40,793 nucleotides of DNA from Treponema sp. (GTDB taxonomy: Bacteria > Spirochaetota > Spirochaetia > Treponematales > Treponemataceae): positions 1 through 40,793 of the forward strand of contig JAFSTK010000083.1 of the NCBI GenBank assembly GCA_017450535.1, in the 5' to 3' direction. The translations under genes and the position numbers were made by a program. Shown piece by piece: positions 16,878 to 24,372 of the stretch. Positions within the stretch are counted from its first letter, which is position 1. Each line of letters begins with the position of its first letter. The notes under the pieces are model-generated. The model was not told the origin of the DNA and did no database searches. It saw nothing but the letters and a program-made list of their open reading frames with translations.

Positions 16878-18152
16878 TTACACTTTTTCCAACGCCTGTT
16901 TGATGTCGGCAATGATGTCGTCCGCATTTTCCAAGCCGACTGAGAAGCGCACCAAATCGGGGGCGACTCCGCCGGCAATCAGTTCTTCGTCGTTCATCTG
17001 GCGATGAGTTGATGAGGCGGGATGCAGAACGCAGGAATGTGCGTCGGCGACGTGGGTGGCAATCATAGCGACATGCAGATGTTTCATAAAGGTCTCTGCT
17101 GCTGAGCGGCCACCTTTTACGCCGAATGAAATGACGCCGCAGGTGCCGTTAGGCATGTATTTTTGCGCGCGCTCGTAGTATTTGTTTCCGGGAAGTCCAG
17201 GGTAATTGACCCACGCGACATTTTTGTGGCTCGCCAAGAATTCTGCCACTTTCTGCGCATTCTCGCAATGACGCTGCACGCGGACAGGGAGAGATTCCAA
17301 GCCGAGGTTCAAAATGTATGCGCTGAACGGCGACTGAACTGAGCCAAAGTCACGCATCAACTGGGCTGTCGCTTTGGTGATGAATGCGCCTTCTTTGCCG
17401 AATTTTTCTGCATAGGTGATGCCGTGGTATGATTCGTCGGGCGTGCAGAGTCCGGGGAATTTTTCTTTATGTGCCATCCAGTCAAATTTGCCTGAATCTA
17501 CGACACAGCCGCCGACTGCCGCATCGTGTCCGTCCATGTATTTGGTGGTAGAATGAGTCACGATGTCGCAGCCCCACTCAAACGGGCGGCAGTTTATCGG
17601 TGTAGCAAAGGTGTTGTCCACAATCAGCGGAACACCATGCGAATGTGCGGCTTTTGCCCAGCGTTCAATGTCAAACACAACGAGCGCGGGATTTGCAATT
17701 GTCTCGCCAAAAACAGCTTTTGTATTCGGTTTGAATGCGGCTTCCAGCTCAGCGTCGGTGCAGTCCGGGTCAACAAAGGTAAAATCGATGCCCATTTTGC
17801 GCATGGTCACGTTGAACAGATTGAATGTGCCACCGTAAATTGTGGAAGAGACCACAACATGGTCGCCAGCGTTGGCAATATTGAACACGGCGAAAAAGTT
17901 TGCCGCCTGACCGGAAGAAGTGAGCATTGCTGCCGTTCCGCCTTCCAGCGCAGCGATTTTTGCCGCAACGTGGTCGTTTGTCGGGTTTTGCAGGCGGGAA
18001 TAGAAATAGCCGGTCGCCTGTAAGTCAAAAAGCTTTCCCATGTCCTCGCTGGTGTCGTATTTGAAGGTCGTACTCTGTACGATTGGAATCATGCGCGGCT
18101 CACCGTTTTTCGGCTCATAGCCCGCTTGAATACATTTTGTCTCAATTTTCAT
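16878..18152 (-). CDS. metY: O-acetylhomoserine sulfhydrylase (aminocarboxypropyltransferase)
   Basis: A 424-residue Cys/Met-metabolism PLP enzyme that makes homocysteine from O-acetylhomoserine and sulfide. I chose the Met at 18152 (MKIETKCIQAGYEP) because AAGGGGA precedes it; the upstream Met of the frame lacks a site. Motifs: YSRLQNPT (cofactor phosphate contact), MLTSSGQAA, VDNTFATP and the PLP-lysine site HSTTKYMDGH. The C-terminus VRFSVGLEN-DDI--DI is typical. The length fits the MetY rather than the shorter MetB/MetC subgroup. No riboswitch is evident in the 80-base divergent gap. Confidence 0.93.
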   Translation of the reverse strand: MKIETKCIQAGYEPKNGEPRMIPIVQSTTFKYDTSEDMGKLFDLQATGYFYSRLQNPTNDHVAAKIAALEGGTAAMLTSSGQAANFFAVFNIANAGDHVVVSSTIYGGTFNLFNVTMRKMGIDFTFVDPDCTDAELEAAFKPNTKAVFGETIANPALVVFDIERWAKAAHSHGVPLIVDNTFATPINCRPFEWGCDIVTHSTTKYMDGHDAAVGGCVVDSGKFDWMAHKEKFPGLCTPDESYHGITYAEKFGKEGAFITKATAQLMRDFGSVQSPFSAYILNLGLESLPVRVQRHCENAQKVAEFLASHKNVAWVNYPGLPGNKYYERAQKYMPNGTCGVISFGVKGGRSAAETFMKHLHVAMIATHVADAHSCVLHPASSTHRQMNDEELIAGGVAPDLVRFSVGLENADDIIADIKQALEKV

Positions 18153-18231
18153 AAAATCCCCTTTCTCAAACATTTTTGTTCGATAAGGTCTCCACTATAC
18201 CAAAACTGCGCATTATTTACTATAATAAAGC

Positions 18232-18702
18232 ATGAAGTTTTTGGTGAGCGCGTGTCTTTTGGGAAAGCCGTGCCGATATGACGGAAAATCTGTGCCGTGT
18301 GAGGCGGTAAAAGAGTTGGCAAAAAAAGCGGAGTTAATTTCCGTGTGCCCGGAAGTGCTGGGCGGTCTCCCTACTCCGCGTCCTCCATGTGAAATTGTGA
18401 ACGGGCGCGTAATCGACTGCAACGGCACGGACAAGACGGACGCTTACCAATGTGGCGCACAAGAAGCGTTGAAAATTGCAAAAGAAAATGGCTGCACCAT
18501 TGCGATTCTAAAAGAAAAAAGTCCTTCCTGCGGTTGCGGAATAATTCATAACGGAAAGTTTGACGGCGGATTGGTGAGCGGAAATGGTGTGACGGCGCAA
18601 CTTTTGCTTGAAAACGAAATCGCCGTGTACGGAGAAAGCCGCATTAAAGAAGCAGGCGTTGCGGGGCTGAAAAGCAAAACTATTGCCCCGCAGAAGGGGT
18701 AG
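18232..18702 (+). CDS. DUF523 family protein with a repeat-derived C-terminus
   Basis: A 156-residue protein with the DUF523 signature: SACLLGKPCRYDGKS at the start, CPEVLGGLPTPRPPCEI, and LKEKSPSCGCG near residue 100. The conserved cysteines suggest metal or cluster binding, but function is unknown. TATAAT lies five bases before the ATG and no ribosome site is present, so the message may be leaderless. The last 16 codons (from AGVAGLKSK) are inside a dispersed repeat that is also present at 39834-39936, so the natural end of the protein was probably replaced. Confidence 0.85.
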   Translation: MKFLVSACLLGKPCRYDGKSVPCEAVKELAKKAELISVCPEVLGGLPTPRPPCEIVNGRVIDCNGTDKTDAYQCGAQEALKIAKENGCTIAILKEKSPSCGCGIIHNGKFDGGLVSGNGVTAQLLLENEIAVYGESRIKEAGVAGLKSKTIAPQKG

Positions 18703-18742
18703 CGACCAACGGCAGTGGGCGCGTAGGGGAAGGCTTTCCCCC
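18654..18742 (+). repeat. Dispersed hairpin repeat, copy A
   Basis: About 89 bases: a left part with stem TGCGGGGC/GCCCCGCA, a variable middle, and a right hairpin GGGGAA-GGCT-TTCCCC. The left 50 bases and the right hairpin match copy B (39834-39936, opposite strand) closely while the middle differs. The element forms the end of the DUF523 gene and may act as its terminator. Confidence 0.8.
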
Positions 18743-18747
18743 ACAAT

Positions 18748-19413
18748 TTAAAATCTGATAATCACACCCACTACAGGAACGACGAAGAGCGTTGACGACA
18801 AACCCGATTCGGTAGCAATTTTTTTGCCATTCGTACTCACTTTTGTTTCGGTTTTCTGTCGCTGCCAGAAATCGTAGTCAAGGCGGACACCACCGTAAAG
18901 CGTGACTTTTTCCGTCAACTGAAGTTCTGCATTTGCCCAGCCACCAATTCCAGCAGAAAAGACTGACTGAGAATCTGGCTGACCGACGCCAACATTTTTA
19001 TAGCCTACGCCCTGATAATTCAAATGAAGACCGCCACCAAAGGGAACGGCAAAACGTCCCAAATTTACAAGCACACTGTACACGCCAAACTGTCCGTCAA
19101 TACCGACCACACTGATGTCGCTCAAATCATAACGGTATTCTGTGTCGCCCATAATTATTTTATGCGAATAAGGGAAATACAAGTTTCCATCGGCATAAAA
19201 ACCAAACGGGAGTCCCAGCACAAATCGGAACGCAAAGTTGATACCAAACGATGAATAGCGTTCGTAGTCAATCGATGTATCAGCAGGACGCAGATTGTAA
19301 TTCAGAGGGAAGGAAAAACCAAGACTGAGAGATGCTTTTGAAACGTCATCAGCCGCAAAAACTGTCGTGGTAATCGCAAAAACGAGCACAATACCTGCAA
19401 GAAATTTCTTCAT
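18748..19413 (-). CDS. Probable outer-membrane beta-barrel protein
   Basis: A 221-residue protein. The Met at 19413 is chosen because GGAG precedes it and a standard signal peptide follows (MKKFLAGIVLVFAITTTVFA, cleavage before ADD). The mature part has alternating hydrophobic strands (KASLSLGFSFPLNYNL, FGINFAFRFVLGLPFGFYA, VPVVGVIIRF) and ends in Phe, the usual last residue of outer-membrane barrels. Size suggests 8-10 strands. No specific family is recognised; it resembles generic treponemal porin-like or OmpW-size proteins. Its promoter overlaps that of the divergent pyrophosphatase gene. Confidence 0.75.
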   Translation of the reverse strand: MKKFLAGIVLVFAITTTVFAADDVSKASLSLGFSFPLNYNLRPADTSIDYERYSSFGINFAFRFVLGLPFGFYADGNLYFPYSHKIIMGDTEYRYDLSDISVVGIDGQFGVYSVLVNLGRFAVPFGGGLHLNYQGVGYKNVGVGQPDSQSVFSAGIGGWANAELQLTEKVTLYGGVRLDYDFWQRQKTETKVSTNGKKIATESGLSSTLFVVPVVGVIIRF

Positions 19414-19434
19414 ATACACTCCAAATCTACTCTT

Positions 19435-19486
19435 ATTATAATAAATTTCGAATTCTTTTGCCAACTGTCATTTCTCATGCTACAAT
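19435..19486. promoter_or_regulatory. Divergent promoters with overlapping -35 boxes (outer-membrane protein / hppA)
   Basis: Plus strand: TTGCCA 19458-19463, 17 bases, TACAAT 19481-19486 (hppA). Minus strand: TTGGCA 19459-19464, 18 bases, TATAAT 19435-19440. The two -35 boxes share five base pairs, so polymerases would compete. Confidence 0.7.
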
Positions 19487-19517
19487 ATAAATATCTTAAA
19501 ATGGGGGAAAATTCTTT

Positions 19518-21704
19518 ATGAATCTTTCTATTCTTTTGCTGCTGGCAGCACTCGCGGCTCTTGCGTATGCTGCTTTCAATTTCTTTTCAGTTAAACGGCT
19601 GGAAGAAGGCACGGAGCTCATGCAGAAAATCGCTGCGGCTATCCGTGTGGGTGCCAACACTTTTATCGCGTACGAATACAAAGTGCTGGTAGTTGTCATC
19701 CTGATTGTGGCTGCAATTGTGTGGCTCGCTCTGGAATGGTATGTGGCGGTAGCTTTGCTGTTGGGCTCCACCATGAGCGCGCTCGCCGGTTTTATCGGCA
19801 TGAAGATTGCGACCTATTCCAACGTGCGCGTTACCAATGAGGCTCGAAAGACTGAGAACATCGGTCAGACGCTCAAAGTGGCGTTCAGGGGCGGTTCTGT
19901 CATGGGCTTGTGCGTCGGTGGTTTCGCACTGCTTGGTCTGGCAGTTGTTTATCTGGTGTTCGGTCTCGGACTGGGCTGGATTGACACGCTGGAGACGGCA
20001 AAATGCTGGCTGACAAAAATTGAAATCATTCGTTTCCCGAACATTCTTTCTGGCTACGCGCTGGGATGTTCGCTGGTAGCTATGTTCAACCGTGTCGGTG
20101 GCGGTATTTACACCAAAGCGGCTGATATGGGCGCAGACTTGGTTGGAAAGACTGAGGCGCATATTCCTGAAGATGACCCGCGCAATCCTGCGACAATTGC
20201 TGATAACGTAGGCGATAACGTGGGCGACGTCGCTGGGCTTGGCTCAGACTTGTTGGAAAGCTATGTCGCTTCTATCGTTGCGGCAATCGCTCTTGCATAT
20301 AACTTGATTGTAAAAGTAGGTGTTCCCGGCTCTTCTCTCAATTCGCTCTACACCTTCCCGCTCGCCTTTGCCGCATGTGGTTTGCTCGCATGTATCATCG
20401 GCGTGATTTCTCTGTTGGTTCGCAATCTCTCCAAATCAAAGAAAGTGCATCAGCAGCTGAACGCCGCCACATGGATTGGCGCAGGCATTACCATTGTTGC
20501 CGGTCTTGTGCTCGCACATCAGTTGTTCAGCAACAAGGGACTTGATTTTGCGGCTCTCGGATTTAAGGCTGGCTGGGCTTCTCCGTTCATCGGTGGCGCA
20601 ATCGGCGTTGTGGCAGGTATCTTAATTGGTATTGTGGCGGAATACTACACGTCTTCTGACTACAAACCGACACGCCGTCTTGCAGAAGCGTCTCGCGAAG
20701 GCGCTGCTCTGACGATTACATCTGGTCTTGCGCTCGGCATGAACTCTTGTATGATTCCGTGCATCATTTTGGGCTTGGGCATTATCGTGGCATACTATCT
20801 GGCAGGATTGTACGGCGTGGCGATGAGCGCGATGGGTATGCTCTCATTCGTGTCTCTCACCGTTTCTGTTGATACGTACGGACCGATTTCAGACAATGCA
20901 GGTGGTATCGCTGAGATGAGCAAACTTCCCGAAGGCGTGCGTGAAATTACCGACACTTTGGATGCAGTTGGAAACACAACCGCCGCTATCGGAAAAGGCT
21001 TTGCGATTGGTTCTGGCGGACTTGCGGCTCTGTCTCTCATGCTCTCATACATGTATTCAATTCCTGGTGAAAAACTCACCGGTGGCGTTCCCCAGTTGAA
21101 CATCATGGAACCGATGACCCTCGCAGGCGCAATCGTCGGCGGCGCAATTCCGTTCTTGTTCAGCGGTATGCTGATTGATGCGGTTGCAAAAGCTGCCCGT
21201 AACATGGTTGACGAAATCCGCCGCCAGTTTAAGGCACACCCCGGCATTCTCGCAGGCACGGAAGACCCGGACTACAAGACATGTATCGGTATCTCTACAA
21301 AAGGCTCTATCAGCCAGATGAAAGTGCCCGCTCTCATGGCAGTGGTCATTCCGGTTGTTTGCGGTCTGCTCTTTGGCGCGAACTTCGTGGGCGGTATTTT
21401 GATTGGCTCTACGATTTGTGCAATTATGATTGCGCTCTTTACAGGTAACTCTGGCGGCGCATGGGATAACGGCAAGAAGTTCATCGAACAGGGCGGTCTG
21501 GAAGGCATCAAAAAAGGTGGCGAAGGCTACGATGCAGTTCACGATGCGGCTGTTGTGGGCGACACTGTTGGTGACCCGCTCAAAGACACCGTTGGTCCTT
21601 GTATGGACATCTTCATCAAGATTATGTCTACGGTTTCTCTCGTGGCAGTCTCAGTCTTTGCGCACTACAATTTGTGGTCGTATCTGGGCGGTCTGATGAA
21701 ATAA
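19518..21704 (+). CDS. hppA: Membrane-bound ion-pumping pyrophosphatase, K+-dependent type
   Basis: A 728-residue protein with about 16 membrane helices that couples PPi hydrolysis to H+ (or Na+) transport. Active-site motifs are DNVGDNVGDVAGLGSDLLES, the SREGAALTI region and, near the C-terminus, GSSAVHDAAVVGDTVGDP-like residues (AVHDAAVVGDTVGDPLKD). The residue deciding K+ dependence is Ala in GNTTAAIGKG, as in K+-requiring enzymes (K+-independent ones have Lys). Whether it pumps H+ or Na+ cannot be decided here. It fits with the PPi-type phosphofructokinase at 29970 and the dikinase remnant at 1375. Confidence 0.95.
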   Translation: MNLSILLLLAALAALAYAAFNFFSVKRLEEGTELMQKIAAAIRVGANTFIAYEYKVLVVVILIVAAIVWLALEWYVAVALLLGSTMSALAGFIGMKIATYSNVRVTNEARKTENIGQTLKVAFRGGSVMGLCVGGFALLGLAVVYLVFGLGLGWIDTLETAKCWLTKIEIIRFPNILSGYALGCSLVAMFNRVGGGIYTKAADMGADLVGKTEAHIPEDDPRNPATIADNVGDNVGDVAGLGSDLLESYVASIVAAIALAYNLIVKVGVPGSSLNSLYTFPLAFAACGLLACIIGVISLLVRNLSKSKKVHQQLNAATWIGAGITIVAGLVLAHQLFSNKGLDFAALGFKAGWASPFIGGAIGVVAGILIGIVAEYYTSSDYKPTRRLAEASREGAALTITSGLALGMNSCMIPCIILGLGIIVAYYLAGLYGVAMSAMGMLSFVSLTVSVDTYGPISDNAGGIAEMSKLPEGVREITDTLDAVGNTTAAIGKGFAIGSGGLAALSLMLSYMYSIPGEKLTGGVPQLNIMEPMTLAGAIVGGAIPFLFSGMLIDAVAKAARNMVDEIRRQFKAHPGILAGTEDPDYKTCIGISTKGSISQMKVPALMAVVIPVVCGLLFGANFVGGILIGSTICAIMIALFTGNSGGAWDNGKKFIEQGGLEGIKKGGEGYDAVHDAAVVGDTVGDPLKDTVGPCMDIFIKIMSTVSLVAVSVFAHYNLWSYLGGLMK

Positions 21705-21721
21705 TTTTTTGAGGGGAGAAG

Positions 21722-21764
21722 TGAGTTTTGCGTACTTCTGTCACAGAATCGGGCGCAAAACTCA
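21722..21764. terminator. Stem-loop between hppA and the convergent HAD gene
   Basis: An 11-bp perfect stem, TGAGTTTTGCG/CGCAAAACTCA (21722-21732 and 21754-21764). The loop contains a second small dyad, TTCTGT/ACAGAA. There is no strong T-run, so it may act as a 3'-end stabiliser rather than a classic terminator. Confidence 0.5.
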
Positions 21765-21767
21765 TTC

Positions 21768-22415
21768 TTACCCTAAAAGCAGTCGTTTCAAATCATCAAC
21801 AGTTTCTGCAATGTAATCTGCGCCCGCCGCTTCTAATTCCGCGCGGTCGCCATAGCCGTACAAAATACCCGCTGACGTCACTCCATTCGCTTTTGCGCCG
21901 TCTATGTCGTGATGACGGTCGCCCACCATCACAACGTCATCTGCGCGCGCTCCGCAACCGTCCATCACATAACGGATAACCGTAGTCTTGTCGGCATGGG
22001 TCTCAGCCTCGTCGCTTCCACCGCAAAAATCAAAGTATTGCAATAAGTCGTAGCGTTTAAGAATCGGGAACATGAATTTCTCAGGCTTTCCCGTTGCGAC
22101 GCAGAGATGTTTTCCCGCGTCTTTGAGCGCGCCAAGCAATTCGGGAATGCCTTCGTACACGCCGTTTTCAAAAATGCCATGGACGGCGTAGTATTCGCGG
22201 TAGACAGACATTGCCTTTACCGCATCTTCTTGGCTAAAGCCATAAAATGTACTGAACGAATACACAAGCGGCGGCCCAATAAATCTGAGGAGCGCGGCAT
22301 CGCTTGGCTCTTCAATGCCCCACCGTTTGAGCGCGTACCGCACCGAATTCACTATGCCGGGGCCGCTTTCCGTAAGCGTGCCGTCCAAATCAAAAAAGAT
22401 ATAGTTCTGTTTCAT
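21768..22415 (-). CDS. HAD hydrolase, phosphoglycolate phosphatase-like
   Basis: A 215-residue HAD protein with motif I FFDLDGTLTESG, motif II VATGKPEKF (Thr/Lys region) and motif IV VMVGDRHHDIDGAKANG. The cap inserted after motif I is the helical type of the Gph/PgmB group, and the GPPLVYSF motif in the cap is common in Gph-like phosphatases. Substrate likely a small phosphorylated sugar or nucleotide; not resolvable. It overlaps the upstream HAD gene by one base (TAATG), so it is the last gene of the purH operon. Confidence 0.88.
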   Translation of the reverse strand: MKQNYIFFDLDGTLTESGPGIVNSVRYALKRWGIEEPSDAALLRFIGPPLVYSFSTFYGFSQEDAVKAMSVYREYYAVHGIFENGVYEGIPELLGALKDAGKHLCVATGKPEKFMFPILKRYDLLQYFDFCGGSDEAETHADKTTVIRYVMDGCGARADDVVMVGDRHHDIDGAKANGVTSAGILYGYGDRAELEAAGADYIAETVDDLKRLLLG

Positions 22416-23014
22416 TACACGCGCTCGCCAATAACGCTTTCGATGTACGCGCGGGCATCTTCCGCCGAAGTGTACACATGCGCGTGAATACCAAGGCTTG
22501 CGGCAGCCGCCACATTTTCCGGCATGTCGTCAAAAAAGAACATGTCGTCAAATTCGTAGGATTTTTCTGCCGCTTTGATATAATGCCAGAACGTGATGTC
22601 GGGCTTAATCTGTCGCATCAGTTGGGAGGCATACACCTTGTCAAAGCAAGCGTATTCGCCATTGTCAAGTTGGTACTGATAATGCACTTCAATGGTGTTT
22701 GTGCCGCACACTACCCGCTCCCCTCGCGCGCGCAAATCACGCACCAGTGCTACCGTATCGGCATCCACTGTCGGATTAAAAAATGAGAGCCAGTAGTTTT
22801 CCTTTGGGTCGGCAACACCTTCACGGCGGGCGAGCAGCTGCAAACTTTCCAGGCTGGAAATGTTGCCGCGCATGGCGGATTCAATCAGTCCCCAATGCCG
22901 TTTTTCCGTCTGAGCCGCATTCTGAATGCCCATTGCCGCGCAGATTTTATCCCACACCAAAAAGCTGTGCGTCACCACGCCGCCCATGTCAAAGATGAAC
23001 AGATAAGTTTTCAT
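22415..23014 (-). CDS. HAD hydrolase, YihX-like
   Basis: A 199-residue HAD protein. I chose the Met at 23014 (MKTYLFIFDMGGVVTHS), which overlaps the stop of the upstream gene by one base. Motif I is DMGGV: the nucleophile Asp is present but the second acidic position is Gly, as in the YihX/haloacid dehalogenase-like branch (FDLGNVL). Later motifs are CGTNTIEVHYQY, a Lys in IKPDITFWHY and FFDDMPENVAAA. Members of this branch hydrolyse sugar phosphates such as alpha-glucose-1-phosphate. Substrate unknown here. Confidence 0.85.
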   Translation of the reverse strand: MKTYLFIFDMGGVVTHSFLVWDKICAAMGIQNAAQTEKRHWGLIESAMRGNISSLESLQLLARREGVADPKENYWLSFFNPTVDADTVALVRDLRARGERVVCGTNTIEVHYQYQLDNGEYACFDKVYASQLMRQIKPDITFWHYIKAAEKSYEFDDMFFFDDMPENVAAAASLGIHAHVYTSAEDARAYIESVIGERV

Positions 23015-24189
23015 TAGTGATGGAACAATCTCATCCCTGTGAACGCCATGACCATACCGTATTTGTTGCATGTCTCAATCACGTTGTCATCGCGGACAGA
23101 ACCGCCGGGCTGTGCAATCACGCTCACGCCACTTTTGCGGGCGCGCTCAATGTTGTCGCCAAACGGAAAGAATGCGTCGCTGCCCAGAGCAACGTCGGTG
23201 TTTTTGTCCAGCCATGCGCGTTTTTCTTCGCGAGTGAATACAGTCGGCTTTTCAGCAAAAATCGTCTGCCATTTGCCTTCCGCAAGCACATCCTCGTATT
23301 CGTCACCGATGTACACGTCAATCGCATTGTCGCGGTCAGCACGCTTGATGCCGTCCACGAATTTCAAGCCGAGCACTTTGGGACTCTGACGCAGCCACCA
23401 GTTGTCAGCCTTTTGTCCAGCCAAGCGCGTACAGTGGATGCGGCTCTGCTGTCCCGCACCGATACCAATTGCCTGACCGTCTTTTACGTAGCAGACTGAA
23501 TTTGACTGCGTATACTTCAACACAATCTGCGCAATCAAAAGATTATGTTTTTCATCTTCCGTGAGCGTTTTCTTTTCGGTCACGATGTTCGCCAGAGTTG
23601 ATTCGTCCAGTTTGAAGAAATTGTGTCCCTGCTCAAATTTCACGCCGAACACCTGCTTTACTTCTGTTGCCGGCGGAACATAATTCGGGTCAATCTGCAG
23701 AATACAGTACGCGCCCTTTTTCTTTGCCTTCAAAAGTTCCAGTGCGTCCGCATCATATCCCGGAGCGATAATGCCGTCAGACACTTCTTTTGCAATCAGC
23801 TGAGCAGTCGCCTTGTCACACACATCAGAAAGCGAGATAAAATCGCCGAACGAACTCATGCGGTCAGCACCTCTCGCACGCGCATACGCACACGCAAGCG
23901 GAGTGAGTTTGATTGAGTCGTCCACAAAATAGATTTTTTTGAGCGTGTCAGAAAGCGGCTTACCAATTGCTGCGCCCGCCGGAGACACATGCTTAAAACT
24001 TGTCGCCGCAGGGAGTCCTGTCGCTTCTTTCAGTTCCTTTACCAACTGCCAGCCGTTCAGCGCGTCAAGCAAATTGATATATCCGGGCTTTCCATTCACC
24101 ACTGTAACAGGCAAATCGCCCTCGTCCACATACACCCGCGCCGGTTTCTGGTTTGGGTTACAACCGTATTTCAATTCAAGTTCTTTCAT
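23014..24189 (-). CDS. AICAR transformylase without IMP cyclohydrolase domain
   Basis: A 391-residue enzyme matching the C-terminal, formyl-transferring half of PurH, which adds a formyl group from 10-formyl-THF to AICAR. The catalytic Lys-His pair is in the TSFKHVSPAGAA segment, and the other signature SNSVCYVKDGQAIGIGAGQQ is intact, followed by SDAFFPFGDNIERA and VIAQPGGSVRDD. The usual N-terminal IMP cyclohydrolase domain is absent, so that step needs another gene. A TAGAAT box lies six bases before the ATG and no ribosome site is visible. First gene of a three-gene operon with two HAD phosphatases. Confidence 0.92.
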   Translation of the reverse strand: MKELELKYGCNPNQKPARVYVDEGDLPVTVVNGKPGYINLLDALNGWQLVKELKEATGLPAATSFKHVSPAGAAIGKPLSDTLKKIYFVDDSIKLTPLACAYARARGADRMSSFGDFISLSDVCDKATAQLIAKEVSDGIIAPGYDADALELLKAKKKGAYCILQIDPNYVPPATEVKQVFGVKFEQGHNFFKLDESTLANIVTEKKTLTEDEKHNLLIAQIVLKYTQSNSVCYVKDGQAIGIGAGQQSRIHCTRLAGQKADNWWLRQSPKVLGLKFVDGIKRADRDNAIDVYIGDEYEDVLAEGKWQTIFAEKPTVFTREEKRAWLDKNTDVALGSDAFFPFGDNIERARKSGVSVIAQPGGSVRDDNVIETCNKYGMVMAFTGMRLFHH

Positions 24190-24274
24190 ATTTTTATTCT
24201 ACATGAAAAAAGCAAAAGGGGGAAGTATTCAACTCGCTTACGAACTGGTACCCGCAGGCACTTCATCATTTTTC

Positions 24275-24303
24275 TTGACTTCACATAAAGGAAGGAATAG
24301 AAT
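24275..24303 (+). promoter_or_regulatory. Promoter of the M13 peptidase gene
   Basis: TTGACT (24275-24280), a 17-base spacer and TAGAAT (24298-24303). Transcription would start near 24310, leaving a leader of about 60 bases. Confidence 0.6.
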
Positions 24304-24372
24304 GAAATACAATTTATTTTCTAATTTATTGATGTTTCTCAAAAAGATTTTTACAAATTAAGGAGAGTTTTT

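Noticed and set aside
24302..24361. A 19-residue upstream peptide before the M13 peptidase
   Set aside because: Its ATG overlaps the predicted -10 box, so transcription would start downstream of it.
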